64,000 bases of DNA from Glaciecola sp. 33A (GTDB lineage: Bacteria > Pseudomonadota > Gammaproteobacteria > Enterobacterales > Alteromonadaceae). The stretch's first letter is position 1; the number at the start of each line of letters is the position of its first letter. Below, piece after piece: positions 1 through 9,172 of the stretch. Position numbers and translations under genes: made by a program. The stretch spans positions 62,001-126,000 of the forward strand of contig NZ_PJAR01000044.1 of assembly GCF_002836745.1 (NCBI RefSeq). Reading direction: 5' to 3'. The notes below the pieces were generated by a model. It had not been told where the DNA came from and searched no databases. It worked only from the letters and a program-made list of their open reading frames with translations.

Positions 1-1
1 G

Positions 2-376
2 TTTAATTCTGATGTTATTGTCTATGAACCTCATTGCGAATGGTTTACGCATAAGTTAAATGATAAAAATTCTTTACTGTCTATTCTTGAATCTGACAAC
101 AAACCGGCCTCTTTTCTGCGTATTGATATAAAAGCGAATAATGCAACAATAGGCGTTTTAACGGCCCCAGAATTTAGAGGGAAGGGCTTGGCAAGTGTGT
201 TTATTCAAAAAGGCGTTGCTGAATATTTTAAGTCCAACAGTTTGCCAATTTTAGCATCAATAAAAAAACAAAATATAGCATCCATAAAATCATTCGAAAA
301 AGCCGGTTTTAGTTATTTAAGAGATGAAGAAATTAATCAAATAGACAGTGTTGTATATCAAATTATTAAAAAATGA
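2..376 (+). CDS. GNAT-family N-acetyltransferase, C-terminal part (5' end outside window)
   Basis: The reading frame is open from the left edge to a TGA stop and gives about 124 residues of a larger protein; the start lies outside the window. The acetyl-CoA loop of GNAT enzymes is visible as EFRGKGLAS, preceded by a strand of the type IGVLTAPEF and followed by IKKQNIASIKSFEKAGF, the usual NxxSixxyeKxGF C-terminal motif. It therefore probably transfers an acetyl group to an amino group. Its position directly before the flagellar regulators suggests flagellin glycan synthesis (a PseH-like or PseG/PseH fusion role in pseudaminic acid), because such genes often sit beside flagellin genes in this order. 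That role is inference from location; the substrate cannot be read from this fragment. Confidence 0.75.
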   Translation, partial: FNSDVIVYEPHCEWFTHKLNDKNSLLSILESDNKPASFLRIDIKANNATIGVLTAPEFRGKGLASVFIQKGVAEYFKSNSLPILASIKKQNIASIKSFEKAGFSYLRDEEINQIDSVVYQIIKK

Positions 377-557
377 GTTTTTTAGATATCAACCATCTTT
401 ATACTATTGCAAAAATGTCACTGCATCGTGAAGATAATATCAATATTGAAACAACGATGCGGCTAATGTAAGCGTACCGGCTCGTTTATTTATAGCTATT
501 TGTCTACTGTTTATCCGCGACTGGTAGCGAGTTGTAAAAATATGCCAAATACGCTGA

Positions 558-659
558 ATGAGCATTAACAGGGGTAGTGATGCCAATCGTGTTAGAGAAC
601 TTTCAGTGCAAGCTCAGGCCAATCAACAACAAAGCCAAGTGCAGGCGTTGTTGGGGTAA
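558..659 (+). pseudogene. Possible flagellin remnant, 33 codons
   Basis: A short frame reads ATG to TAA. Its centre, NRVRELSVQAQ, resembles the conserved N-terminal flagellin segment (N/Q-R-I/V-R-E/D-L-A/S-V-Q-A), and its end, AQANQQQSQVQALLG, resembles the flagellin C-terminus (LAQANQxPQxxLxLLG). The two halves would be fused with all of the rest missing, as expected for a decayed gene with a large internal deletion. The location beside flagellar genes agrees. The fragment is very short and the match could be chance, so the call is tentative. Confidence 0.3.
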
Positions 660-715
660 ACAGATAGCGCGCTGATGTGAGTTCTGCGACATGTGATGGC
701 GTTAGTTAGGCTTAT

Positions 716-741
716 AAAAAAAGGCTGGGTCGCTTTTTTTT
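716..741 (+). terminator. Possible rho-independent terminator
   Basis: An A-run followed by GGC pairs with GC followed by a T-run around a six-base loop (TGGGTC). The stem is almost all A-T, so it is weak. It would separate the upstream flagellin/glycan region from flrA. Confidence 0.4.
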
Positions 742-848
742 ATGGCTTTACTTTATTTATCAGATACCATGTATAAAAATAGTATAAATTAGACACGCTT
801 AATACCATTTTTATACCTATCAAGAAATAACTCCGCACTGAGGTAGCA

Positions 849-2282
849 ATGAAGGAAATTCTGATTATCAGCGATAATGAAGTTCGTAAAAATAATCTGA
901 ATGTAATACTGACTTTTATGGGTGAGGCTTGTAGCCTTAGTGATTTTAGTCAATGCATTAAGACGATTGAGGTAAAAAACGACGTAGTGGCTGTTCTTAT
1001 CGACGGTGAACTTCCAGAGTTGGCGGAAGACGTAATTGAAAAATTCCCTTTAATTCCATTTATCAATATTGGGTTTCAATTAGGCGGCGACAAAAACTAT
1101 CAGAATATGATGGGGTCATTATTTGAACCTATTATTCAGCCCACAATGCTTGAATTACTTAAAAAGTGTTATGACTTTCGGCGTTTAAATACTCCCTCTT
1201 TGGACGTGACTTCCGGTAAAACCCGTTTATTTAGAAGCTTGGTTGGCAACAGCGGCGGAATTAAAGAGGTTCGCGCTCTGATAGAGCAAGTAGCTCCCTC
1301 CGATGCCAACGTGCTTATATTAGGCGAATCAGGCACGGGTAAAGAGGTGATCGCCCGTAATATTCACTATATGTCAAAGCGTCAAAAAGGCCCGTTTATC
1401 CCTATAAACTGCGGTGCGATCCCAGGTGAGCTATTAGAGAGTGAACTATTTGGTCATGAAAAAGGTGCATTTACGGGTGCTATTGGTTCGCGCAAAGGAC
1501 GTTTCGAATTAGCGGAAGGCGGCACTTTATTTTTAGATGAAATTGGTGACATGCCACTGCAAATGCAAGTAAAACTGCTTCGTGTAATTCAGGAACGCAT
1601 CTTTGAAAGAGTCGGTGGTACAAAAACAATTAACTGCGATGTCCGTATCGTCGCAGCAACGCACCGTAACTTGGAAGATATGATAGTCGAAAGTAGTTTC
1701 AGAGAAGACTTATACTATCGCCTAAACGTTTTCCCTATTGAGAGCCCCGCATTGCGCGAACGAGCAGCAGACATTCCGTTGTTGCTGCAAGAATTGGCGC
1801 ACCGTTTAGAAAACAATAACGAAAATATGGTTAAATTTAACGATGACGCAATGCGATCGTTAATGTCACATCCATGGCCGGGCAATGTTAGAGAGTTATC
1901 AAATTTAGTTGAGCGCTTGGCAATATTGTATCCTAAGAAATTAGTCGGAATTAAAGAACTACCGATAAAGTATCAATATGGTAGTGCACCTATTGCCGTG
2001 AGTTCGCTATCTGAAGAACAACAAGAGCGAGAAGTATTAACTGAACTTTTCATAAACCAAGGTGACGAAACATCAGAAGCAAGCCAAGTCGGTGTATTAA
2101 GCACAGCATTACCCTCTGTTGGTGTAAACTTAAAAGAATATTTATCCGACTTAGAAATTAACTTGATTTCACAAGCGTTGGAGCAGCAAGAATGGGTCGT
2201 TGCAAGAGCGGCCGATCAGTTAGGCATGCGCAGAACAACCTTGGTTGAAAAAATGCGTAAATACGAAATAAGCCGTCAATAA
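849..2282 (+). CDS. flrA: Sigma-54-dependent flagellar master regulator FlrA/FleQ
   Basis: This 477-residue protein is the class I activator of the polar flagellar hierarchy. It has an N-terminal FleQ-type receiver-like domain (about 1-110) without the acidic pocket of true receivers, an AAA+ domain with Walker A GESGTGKE (159-166), the sigma-54 contact loop GAFTGA (206-211), Walker [12 protein letters not shown] (225-235) and a C-terminal Fis-type helix-turn-helix ending in [12 protein letters not shown]. The LFRSLVG stretch at 127-133 matches the LFRS motif that binds c-di-GMP in Pseudomonas FleQ, so c-di-GMP control is likely. A GAGGT ribosome site precedes the ATG. It is separated from flrB by 148 bp containing a sigma-54 promoter that FlrA would activate. 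Identity is secure from domains and gene order. Confidence 0.95.
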   Translation: MKEILIISDNEVRKNNLNVILTFMGEACSLSDFSQCIKTIEVKNDVVAVLIDGELPELAEDVIEKFPLIPFINIGFQLGGDKNYQNMMGSLFEPIIQPTMLELLKKCYDFRRLNTPSLDVTSGKTRLFRSLVGNSGGIKEVRALIEQVAPSDANVLILGESGTGKEVIARNIHYMSKRQKGPFIPINCGAIPGELLESELFGHEKGAFTGAIGSRKGRFELAEGGTLFLDEIGDMPLQMQVKLLRVIQERIFERVGGTKTINCDVRIVAATHRNLEDMIVESSFREDLYYRLNVFPIESPALRERAADIPLLLQELAHRLENNNENMVKFNDDAMRSLMSHPWPGNVRELSNLVERLAILYPKKLVGIKELPIKYQYGSAPIAVSSLSEEQQEREVLTELFINQGDETSEASQVGVLSTALPSVGVNLKEYLSDLEINLISQALEQQEWVVARAADQLGMRRTTLVEKMRKYEISRQ

Positions 2283-2299
2283 GTCCTCAAAATTTACCG

Positions 2300-2329
2300 C
2301 CTTAGTCATTTTATTGACAGTGATTAAGG
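2300..2329 (+). other. Inverted repeat after flrA without T-tract
   Basis: CCTTAGTCAT and GTGATTAAGG can form a 10-bp hairpin (two G-T pairs) with a ten-base loop, starting 17 bases after the flrA stop. No T-run follows, so it is not a classical terminator. It could stabilise the flrA mRNA end or be an operator-like site; the function is unknown. Confidence 0.4.
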
Positions 2330-2373
2330 TGTTAAGAATCACATAAAAACGTTAAAAATCAAAGGTATAAATA

Positions 2374-2390
2374 TTGGCATGCCTCGTGCA
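2374..2390 (+). promoter_or_regulatory. Sigma-54 promoter of flrBC
   Basis: TTGGCATGCCTCGTGCA has the invariant GG (2376-2377) and GC (2388-2389) exactly ten bases apart. It lies 40 bases before flrB, and FlrA is the expected activator. Confidence 0.85.
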
Positions 2391-2430
2391 TTATCTCAGT
2401 ACACCCCGTAGTTAAGGTAGTCAGAGGATT

Positions 2431-3663
2431 ATGTCGCAGTTAACTAACAATTTTTTCGTTATTGATCCACAAAATCAATTTTCATTTGGTGCACCTCAAC
2501 GTGCAGTTTGTCAGCCTGATAATTTAGAAAAACCGGTATTGGTGACTACAGTATGCGCGCAAGCTATCGCAGAACCGCAAATAGTGGAAAGTGATGATAC
2601 GGTTGAGGAACTCAAAAACAAAGCCAAACGACTTAATCATTTATTAGAGGTAATGCCAGCAGGCGTGGTTGTGCTCGACCAAAGAGGTCACATAAAGCAA
2701 GCTAATCAACAGGCCGTTGAATTACTCGGAGCGCCGCTTGAAAAAGAACTTTGGCGTGAAATTATTTTACGATCATTTAACCCCCAAGCGGATGATGGAC
2801 ATGAAGTCTCATTGCGTGATGGGCGTAAAGTGAAAATCTCCATTACGCCATTAGTTGAAGAAAAAGGTCAACTTATTGTACTTACTGACCTCACCGAAAC
2901 TCGCGAACTGCAGAGCCGGATAAGCCATTTACAGCGTTTGTCATCTTTAGGCAAAATGGTCGCATCTTTAGCTCATCAAGTTAGAACGCCTTTATCCTCA
3001 GCCATGCTATATGCAGCTAACTTGCGTTCATTGAATTTGAAAAATGAGATGGCAGACCGTTTTACGACAAATTTACAAAATCGCCTAAAAGATTTAGAAA
3101 GCCAAGTAAATGACATGCTGTTGTTTGCGAAAAGTGGTGAGCAACAAATTGTAGCGCCGCTAACCGTAACGCAAGTTTTGGTAAACAGCACCGAAGTCGT
3201 TGATGCGTTATTAGCGACGAAGTCAATTCATTTAGAAATCGATAATAAACCGTCACACCACCAGTTAATGGGAAATCAAACAGCATTAACCGGTGCGATT
3301 AGCAATTTGCTTCACAATGCGATTGAAGTATCGCAAGAAGGTGATGTGATTGAAGTGATAACCGACATAGTCGAAAAAAACGGTGCATCGTTTATTAGTA
3401 TACAAATTAAGGATCAGGGTTGTGGTTTATCGCTCGCTCAAACAGACAGCATCTTTGAACCCTTTTTCACCACAAAAACGCAAGGCACAGGATTAGGATT
3501 AGCGGTTGTTAAGTCGGTTGCAAAATCACATCAGGGTTTTGTTAGCGCAATCAACAACCCGGAAGGTAAGGGGGCTTGTTTTACATTACTACTGCCATGC
3601 ATCGATCCTAAAATCCATTTTCAAACATACTCAACTGACTTACATCAAGGAGTAGCAATATGA
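2431..3663 (+). CDS. flrB: Flagellar sensor histidine kinase FlrB/FleS
   Basis: This 410-residue kinase has no membrane segment and is cytoplasmic. It has a PAS-like domain (about 70-160), a HisKA dimerisation helix with the phospho-accepting His182 in ASLAHQVRTPLSS, and a HATPase domain with an N box (SNLLHNAIEVS), DQGCGLS and GTGLGLAVVKS. It phosphorylates FlrC to start expression of basal-body and hook genes. The start follows GAGGA closely. The gene overlaps flrC by four bases (ATGA), so the pair is translationally coupled. The sigma-54 promoter at 2374-2390 points to FlrA-dependent expression. The input sensed by the PAS domain is unknown; in related bacteria it is assembly of the export core. 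Confidence 0.93.
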   Translation: MSQLTNNFFVIDPQNQFSFGAPQRAVCQPDNLEKPVLVTTVCAQAIAEPQIVESDDTVEELKNKAKRLNHLLEVMPAGVVVLDQRGHIKQANQQAVELLGAPLEKELWREIILRSFNPQADDGHEVSLRDGRKVKISITPLVEEKGQLIVLTDLTETRELQSRISHLQRLSSLGKMVASLAHQVRTPLSSAMLYAANLRSLNLKNEMADRFTTNLQNRLKDLESQVNDMLLFAKSGEQQIVAPLTVTQVLVNSTEVVDALLATKSIHLEIDNKPSHHQLMGNQTALTGAISNLLHNAIEVSQEGDVIEVITDIVEKNGASFISIQIKDQGCGLSLAQTDSIFEPFFTTKTQGTGLGLAVVKSVAKSHQGFVSAINNPEGKGACFTLLLPCIDPKIHFQTYSTDLHQGVAI

Positions 3664-5051
3664 GTAAAACCAAAATTCTAATAGTCGAAGACGATGACGG
3701 GCTGAGAGAAGCCCTTGTCGACACGCTACTATTGGGTGGTTATCAAGTTACTCCGGTCGATTGTGCTGAAAATGCGATGATCAAACTTGCCGATAATAAT
3801 CAATTTGATTTGGTCGTTAGCGATATTCAAATGGGCGCAATGAGTGGACTCTCTTTACTCAAGAGTGTGAAAGCCAAATATCCCAAACTCCCAGTATTGT
3901 TAATGACGGCATTTGCCAATATCGATGATGCTATTCAAGCCATGCGTGACGGAGCAACTGATTATTTATCAAAACCGTTTGCACCAGAGGTATTGCTAAA
4001 TTTAGTTGGACGCTATGCACCATCACAAAAAGTAGAGTCGAGAACTCCCATTGTCGCAGACCCCTCAAGTATTCGTATGCTTGAATTGGCCAGAAAAGTA
4101 GCTAAATCAGAAGCGACAGTGATGGTATTAGGCCCTAGCGGCTCTGGTAAAGAAGTCTTGTCACGTTACATTCATGATCAGAGTTCACGCAGCCAATCGG
4201 TATTTGTTGCTATTAACTGTGCGGCAATTCCTGAAAATATGTTGGAAGCGACCTTATTTGGTTATGAGAAAGGTGCGTTTACCGGCGCAGTTCAAGCTTG
4301 CCCGGGTAAATTTGAACAAGCCCAAGGCGGCACGTTATTGCTAGATGAAATAACTGAAATGGATTTGGCGTTACAAGCTAAGATTTTGCGCGTATTACAA
4401 GAAAGGGAAGTTGAAAGACTGGGTGGGCGTAAAACTATTTCGCTAAATGTCAGAGTGATTGCGACAAGTAACCGTGACTTAAAGTCAGCCGTTGACGACG
4501 GTAAATTTAGAGAAGATTTATATTATAGACTCAATGTGTTTCCCATTACATGGCAGCCACTTGCACATCGCATTGGCGATATAATCCCACTGGCTAAACA
4601 TATGATCCAGCGACATGCCGCTGCACAGGGGATCCCTGCACCTGATATAACCATATCAGCGCAGCATAAACTAATGCAACACACTTGGCCGGGTAACGTC
4701 AGGGAGCTGGAGAATGTAATCCAGCGGGCTTTGATTTTGAGTGATAATGGCGAAATCGGTAATGAAGATTTAATGATTGAAGCGGCGCATAATGTTGAAA
4801 GAACCACATCGACTATGTTTACCCTACCATCTCCAGATATTTCAAAAGATACTTCAGATTTTGATAATAATGTCGATAACAATTTATTAGGATCAGAACT
4901 TCGATTCCAAGAACATCAGATTATTTTGGACGCGTTGCAGGCCTTCAATGGTAAGCGTAAAGACGTTGCTGAGAAGCTTGGGATAAGCCCTAGAACATTG
5001 CGTTACAAGCTGGCTCGCATGCGTGAGTCTGGTATTGAAGTGCCCAGCTAA
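3660..5051 (+). CDS. flrC: Sigma-54-dependent flagellar response regulator FlrC/FleR
   Basis: This 463-residue regulator has a true receiver domain with E10, D11, D12, phospho-accepting Asp55 (VVSDIQM) and Lys105 (SKPF). An AAA+ domain follows with Walker A GPSGSGKE (158-165) and the sigma-54 loop GAFTGA (205-210). The C-terminus is a Fis-type helix-turn-helix (KLGISPRTLRYKLARMRE). Phosphorylated by FlrB, it would activate sigma-54 promoters of the middle flagellar genes, for example those at 5203 and 10999. The ATGA overlap with flrB couples the kinase and regulator. A strong terminator ends the flrBC unit. Confidence 0.94.
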   Translation: MSKTKILIVEDDDGLREALVDTLLLGGYQVTPVDCAENAMIKLADNNQFDLVVSDIQMGAMSGLSLLKSVKAKYPKLPVLLMTAFANIDDAIQAMRDGATDYLSKPFAPEVLLNLVGRYAPSQKVESRTPIVADPSSIRMLELARKVAKSEATVMVLGPSGSGKEVLSRYIHDQSSRSQSVFVAINCAAIPENMLEATLFGYEKGAFTGAVQACPGKFEQAQGGTLLLDEITEMDLALQAKILRVLQEREVERLGGRKTISLNVRVIATSNRDLKSAVDDGKFREDLYYRLNVFPITWQPLAHRIGDIIPLAKHMIQRHAAAQGIPAPDITISAQHKLMQHTWPGNVRELENVIQRALILSDNGEIGNEDLMIEAAHNVERTTSTMFTLPSPDISKDTSDFDNNVDNNLLGSELRFQEHQIILDALQAFNGKRKDVAEKLGISPRTLRYKLARMRESGIEVPS

Positions 5052-5108
5052 ACTGTTTCTCCAATATGCTTATTCATAAGCAGTACCGACAGGATGTCAA
5101 TCCCTATT

Positions 5109-5136
5109 TGCCGCTGACTTCTAGCGGCATTTTTTT
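5109..5136 (+). terminator. Rho-independent terminator after flrC
   Basis: TGCCGCT pairs perfectly with AGCGGCA around the loop GACTTCT and is followed by seven T residues. It closes the flrBC transcript before the fliE promoter. Confidence 0.85.
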
Positions 5137-5202
5137 GTCACCTAAAAAGTAACCCCCTCAAATAAATACATAACATATTGAATTTATTAAATTAAATAAA
5201 GT

Positions 5203-5218
5203 GGCATTGTATTTGCTA
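5203..5218 (+). promoter_or_regulatory. Sigma-54 promoter of the fliEFGHIJ operon
   Basis: TGGCATTGTATTTGCT has GG at 5204-5205 and GC at 5216-5217 with exactly ten bases between, and a good TTGC -12 element. It lies 55 bases before fliE; FlrC is the likely activator. Confidence 0.88.
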
Positions 5219-5272
5219 AATTCAGTGTATACGAAGTAATTCATTCAAAATAATGACACTAGAGGTTGTGTG

Positions 5273-5599
5273 ATGGACATCAAAGCGAATTCTATCTACC
5301 AAGAAATGCAAGCGATGGTTGGTGATATAAAGCCAATCAAAATGGATGTGCCGGCAATTCAAGGCAATACATCTGCCAGCGACTTTTCCGACTTGCTTAG
5401 CCAAGCGGTTAACAACGTTAACGGATTGCAAAAACAATCACGTGAGATGCAAACTGCATTTGATATGGGCGATCCCAATTTAAGTTTGGCGGACATGATG
5501 ATAGCTAAAGAAAAATCCGGTATTGCTTTTGAAGCAACAATGCAAGTGCGCAATAAAGTGCTTGAAGCCTACAAAACTATAATGAACATGCCTGTTTAA
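5273..5599 (+). CDS. fliE: Flagellar hook-basal body protein FliE
   Basis: FliE is the small adaptor joining the MS ring to the proximal rod. The 108-residue product has the FliE signature at its C-terminal half (DMMIAKEKSGIAFEATMQVRNKVLEAYKTIMNMPV), with the end segment typical of rod proteins. I chose ATG 5273 over GTG 5270 because AGAGG at 5261-5265 is then seven bases away. It is the first gene of the fliEFGHIJ operon and is followed after 11 bases by fliF. Confidence 0.92.
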   Translation: MDIKANSIYQEMQAMVGDIKPIKMDVPAIQGNTSASDFSDLLSQAVNNVNGLQKQSREMQTAFDMGDPNLSLADMMIAKEKSGIAFEATMQVRNKVLEAYKTIMNMPV

Positions 5600-5610
5600 G
5601 GAAGTAACTC

Positions 5611-7305
5611 GTGGCTGAAGCAGCAAGCACAGAATTAGCACTCTCCAGTAGCCTAGACGGCATTGATGATTCGATTGATAGCAGGCCGACTCTCATGGAT
5701 CAGTTAGGTACGACTGAAATGGTGCGTCAAATTACCTTGGTAGTCACGTTGGTTATTTGCATCGTTATTGCCATTTTTGTTTTTCTTTGGTCAAAAGAAC
5801 CGTCTTTTCGTCCATTGGCACAAATGCCAACACAAGAACTAATTGAAACACTCGATTTTCTTGATCAAAGTGAAATTGAGTACAAGTTACAAGGCAATAC
5901 AGTTTACGTTGTTGAATCGCAGTTTAATGACGCAAAATTTGGTATGGCGCGCCAAGGTATCAGTAGTGAAGCTTCCCAGGGCACAGACATCATAATGCAA
6001 GACATGGGTTTTGGCGTGAGCCAACGTGTTGAAATGGAGCGTTTGAAACACGCTCGCGAACAACAGATTGCACGCACTATTGAAGACATGAACTCCATAG
6101 CTAAAGCACGCGTGCTGCTGGCCTTGCCTAAAGAGAATGTATTCTCACGGCGTGAAAAGAAAGGCAGTGCGACGGTAGTTGTTACCGCTAGACGAGGTAA
6201 TGTTGTTTCCGCTGAAGAAGTAAACTCTATTGTCGATATCGTTGCTTCTGCAGTGCAAGGTATGGAGCCTAGCAAAGTGACTGTAACAGATAATAATGGT
6301 CGTCTATTAAATTCAGGTTCACAAGATGCAGGGACTTCTGCAGCGCGAAAAGAATACGAATTAGAGAAGAAACGAGAAGCGGAATATATGGAAAAAATTG
6401 ACTCCATTTTGATCCCCGTTTTAGGTTTAGGAAACTACACGGCACAAACCGATGTGACTATGGATTTTACGTTTGTTGAGCAAACTCAACGCCGCTTTAA
6501 CCCCGACCTTCCGGCAATTCGAAGTGAAATGATTTCAGAACAAAATAATGTGGGCAACGTCATTGCTGGTATACCAGGAGCGCTATCAAATCAACCTCCT
6601 ATGGATGCAACCATTCCTGAAAACGCAACGGGTGGGGGTAATGGTTCGCCTATACCTGGCAGCAACAGCAAAGAACAAACTCGTAACTATGAATTAGATA
6701 CAACGATTAGTCATACTAAGCAGCAAACTGGTGTTATTCGTCGTTTGAGTGTGTCAGTTGCAGTGGACTATACAACGACTAAAGCAGCTGATGGTACTGT
6801 TTCAAATACGCCAGTGAGTCAACAGCAATTACTTAATATCCGTCGCTTGCTGCAAGGCGGCATCGGTTTTGACGTGACACGGGGTGATTCACTTGAAGTC
6901 GTCAGTATTCCATTCAACAAAGTGGAGATAGGTGAAACTCGAGAAACACCGCTCTGGGAACAAGAACGGTTTATGCCTATACTGAAGTTAGTACTTGGCG
7001 CGCTGGTGATTATTATTTTAATATTCTTTGTCGTTCGCCCGATGCTAATGAAGCTTATCTTCCCCGAGAATAGCATTTCAGATGACGAGTTTGACGAGTC
7101 AGATTTAGATTTGGGTGAGGATCCTTTAGCAATGCTAAACGAAGAATTTGATGAAACGCAGATTGGCTTTGCCGCTGACGGTTCTTTAAAGTTGCCTAAT
7201 TTACGCAAAGACGAAGATGTGCTAAAAGCCGTACGTGCTCTCGTCGCTAACGAGCCTGAATTATCAGCGCAAGTGGTTCGCGGTTGGCTATTACAGGACG
7301 AATAA
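5611..7305 (+). CDS. fliF: Flagellar MS-ring protein FliF
   Basis: FliF forms the inner-membrane ring on which the basal body is built. The 564-residue protein has an N-terminal membrane segment (about 39-62, ITLVVTLVICIVIAIFVFLW), a periplasmic ring-building region, a low-complexity loop around 330-355 rich in Gly, Asn and Ser, and a second membrane segment near 451-474. The acidic cytoplasmic tail ends in a FliG-binding segment (LKAVRALVANEPELSAQVVRGWL). The start is GTG after a GGAAG ribosome site. It is tightly packed between fliE and fliG. Confidence 0.95.
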   Translation: MAEAASTELALSSSLDGIDDSIDSRPTLMDQLGTTEMVRQITLVVTLVICIVIAIFVFLWSKEPSFRPLAQMPTQELIETLDFLDQSEIEYKLQGNTVYVVESQFNDAKFGMARQGISSEASQGTDIIMQDMGFGVSQRVEMERLKHAREQQIARTIEDMNSIAKARVLLALPKENVFSRREKKGSATVVVTARRGNVVSAEEVNSIVDIVASAVQGMEPSKVTVTDNNGRLLNSGSQDAGTSAARKEYELEKKREAEYMEKIDSILIPVLGLGNYTAQTDVTMDFTFVEQTQRRFNPDLPAIRSEMISEQNNVGNVIAGIPGALSNQPPMDATIPENATGGGNGSPIPGSNSKEQTRNYELDTTISHTKQQTGVIRRLSVSVAVDYTTTKAADGTVSNTPVSQQQLLNIRRLLQGGIGFDVTRGDSLEVVSIPFNKVEIGETRETPLWEQERFMPILKLVLGALVIIILIFFVVRPMLMKLIFPENSISDDEFDESDLDLGEDPLAMLNEEFDETQIGFAADGSLKLPNLRKDEDVLKAVRALVANEPELSAQVVRGWLLQDE

Positions 7306-7313
7306 GGAATAAA

Positions 7314-8360
7314 ATGATGGCTGAAGATGATAATGCAAAACCAGCAGTTCCAAAGTACGACGTCAATAAATTAGACGGCGTAGAAAAAGCCTCTATATTA
7401 CTATTGAGCTTATCGGAAGATGATGCTGCACAAATTCTAAAATTTATGGAGCCAAAGCAAGTCCAGAAATTAGGCGCCGCTATGGCGGCAATGGATGACA
7501 TGACACAAGATAAAATTACGTCAGTGCATACGCATTTCATTGACGAGATCCAAAATTATTCAACCATTGGATTCAAGAGTCAAGATTTTGTGCGTGGCGC
7601 ATTAATCTCAGCATTAGGCGAAGATAAAGCGGCTCACTTGCTTGATCAGATACTCACCGGTAGCAGTGCAAAAGGCCTAGAATCACTCAAATGGATGGAT
7701 TCAAAGCAAGTTGCAACGATCATTCGTAACGAACATCCACAAATTCAAACTATTGTTATGTCTTATCTCGAGCCAGAGCAGTCAGCCGAAATTTTGGCGC
7801 AATTTCCTGAAAAAGTAAGACTAGACTTATTAATGCGTGTAGCTAACCTTGAAGAGGTACAACCAGCAGCATTACAAGAACTAAACGAAATTATGGAGAA
7901 ACAGTTTGCTGGTCAAGCCGGAGCGCAAGCTGCGAAGATGGGTGGACTGAAATCGGCGGCGAATATCATGAACTACCTTGATACTAATATTGAAGGCCAG
8001 TTAATGGATGCTATCCGTGAAACTGACGAAGAAATGAGTCAACAAATTCAAGATCTCATGTTCGTATTCGACAATCTTATTGATGTCGACGATAGAGGTA
8101 TGCAAGCGATATTGCGTGAAACTCAGCAAGAGACGCTAATGAAAGCGATCAAAGGTGCAGATGAAGAATTGCGTAATAAAATTACGGGTAACATGTCTAA
8201 ACGGGCCGCTGAAATGTTACTTGATGATATCGAAGCCATGGGGCCTGTTCGCTTAAGTGAAGTTGAAACGGCACAAAAAGAAATCCTGTCTATTGCTCGT
8301 CGTTTGGCTGATGCCGGCGAAATCAATTTAGGCGGTGGCGGCGGTGAAGAATACATCTAA
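7314..8360 (+). CDS. fliG: Flagellar motor switch protein FliG
   Basis: FliG links the MS ring to FliM and carries the charged torque helix facing the stator. The 348-residue product has the three FliG domains, the EHPQ motif of the middle domain (RNEHPQIQTIV), and a C-terminal helix with alternating charges (MKAIKGADEELRNKITGNMS). I chose ATG 7314, since AGGA lies five bases upstream and an upstream in-frame ATG would lie inside fliF. The acidic, Gly-rich end GGGGGEEYI is of the usual type. It overlaps the fliH start codon by one base. Confidence 0.95.
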   Translation: MMAEDDNAKPAVPKYDVNKLDGVEKASILLLSLSEDDAAQILKFMEPKQVQKLGAAMAAMDDMTQDKITSVHTHFIDEIQNYSTIGFKSQDFVRGALISALGEDKAAHLLDQILTGSSAKGLESLKWMDSKQVATIIRNEHPQIQTIVMSYLEPEQSAEILAQFPEKVRLDLLMRVANLEEVQPAALQELNEIMEKQFAGQAGAQAAKMGGLKSAANIMNYLDTNIEGQLMDAIRETDEEMSQQIQDLMFVFDNLIDVDDRGMQAILRETQQETLMKAIKGADEELRNKITGNMSKRAAEMLLDDIEAMGPVRLSEVETAQKEILSIARRLADAGEINLGGGGGEEYI

Positions 8361-9172
8361 TGAGTATTTCTAGCAGTAAACCAAAATCACAGTCAGTCAA
8401 AGTGACATCGGTCGACTCTTTTGACGATGCCAAAACTTGGGATCTACCGAGTATTAATTCTGATGTGCAAAGTAGTGGGACCAATGCGTTTAACAAAACA
8501 CGTACTTGGAAATATGAACCACCAGAGGTTGAAGAAGATTTAGTACCGCTCACCGCAGAAGTTATCGAATCCATTCGCGCTGCAGCATACGATGAAGGTT
8601 TTGCGTTGGGTAAACAAGAAGGCTACGACGCTGGTTTGGAGCAAGGAAAGCAAGAAGGCCTTGAACTGGGCACTAGCGAGGGCAAAGAACAAGGTTTAGC
8701 CGATGGCATGTTGGCGGGGCAAGAGCAAATGGACGAGTTAGCGCGCAGTTGGCAATCTATCATCGATCAAACCGCCAATCCTTTGGCTCAAGTTAGTCAA
8801 GAACTTGAAAATGAACTGGTTATCCTTGCTGTTAAATTAGCAAAAGCGGTGATCAATGTGGAAGTAACCACGCAAAATGATGTGCTTCTGAGTGCGATAA
8901 GCGAAGGTATAAAAGTGCTTCCAATACAAGAAAGTCAGTATCAATTTCAAATGAATCCGGTTGACGTTGCCATGGTTAAGGGACATTTTGGCGACCAAGT
9001 AATAGCCGAAAATAACTGGAGACTAATTGAAAATCCTGCCATTGAACGCGGTGGTTGTGAACTCAGTACACAAAGCAATGCGGTTGATATGTCAATTCAG
9101 CGCAGAACTGCCGATGTATTTACCCAATTTTTAAATGCCCAAGGATTACAATATGACCCTCGCAATAGCTGA
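8360..9172 (+). CDS. fliH: Flagellar export regulator FliH
   Basis: FliH binds the ATPase FliI and links it to the switch complex and export gate. The 270-residue product shows the GxxxG-type repeat of FliH (residues about 82-124, EGxxxGxxxGxxxG repeated in a helical segment rich in Glu, Gln and Lys) and a C-terminal V-ATPase-E-like domain ending in the GGCEL segment typical of the family. It starts at the last base of fliG and overlaps the true fliI start by 20 bases, so translation is coupled on both sides. Confidence 0.92.
   Translation: MSISSSKPKSQSVKVTSVDSFDDAKTWDLPSINSDVQSSGTNAFNKTRTWKYEPPEVEEDLVPLTAEVIESIRAAAYDEGFALGKQEGYDAGLEQGKQEGLELGTSEGKEQGLADGMLAGQEQMDELARSWQSIIDQTANPLAQVSQELENELVILAVKLAKAVINVEVTTQNDVLLSAISEGIKVLPIQESQYQFQMNPVDVAMVKGHFGDQVIAENNWRLIENPAIERGGCELSTQSNAVDMSIQRRTADVFTQFLNAQGLQYDPRNS

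Larger units (their letters stand above)
377..848. other. 472-bp gene-free stretch before flrA
   Basis: No full-length gene is visible here. It holds a short flagellin-like open frame (558-659) and a possible terminator (716-741), annotated separately. The last 100 bases are AT-rich and must hold the flrA promoter, but I see no convincing -35/-10 pair or sigma-54 motif. The flrA ribosome site GAGGT lies just before the ATG. Confidence 0.6.
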
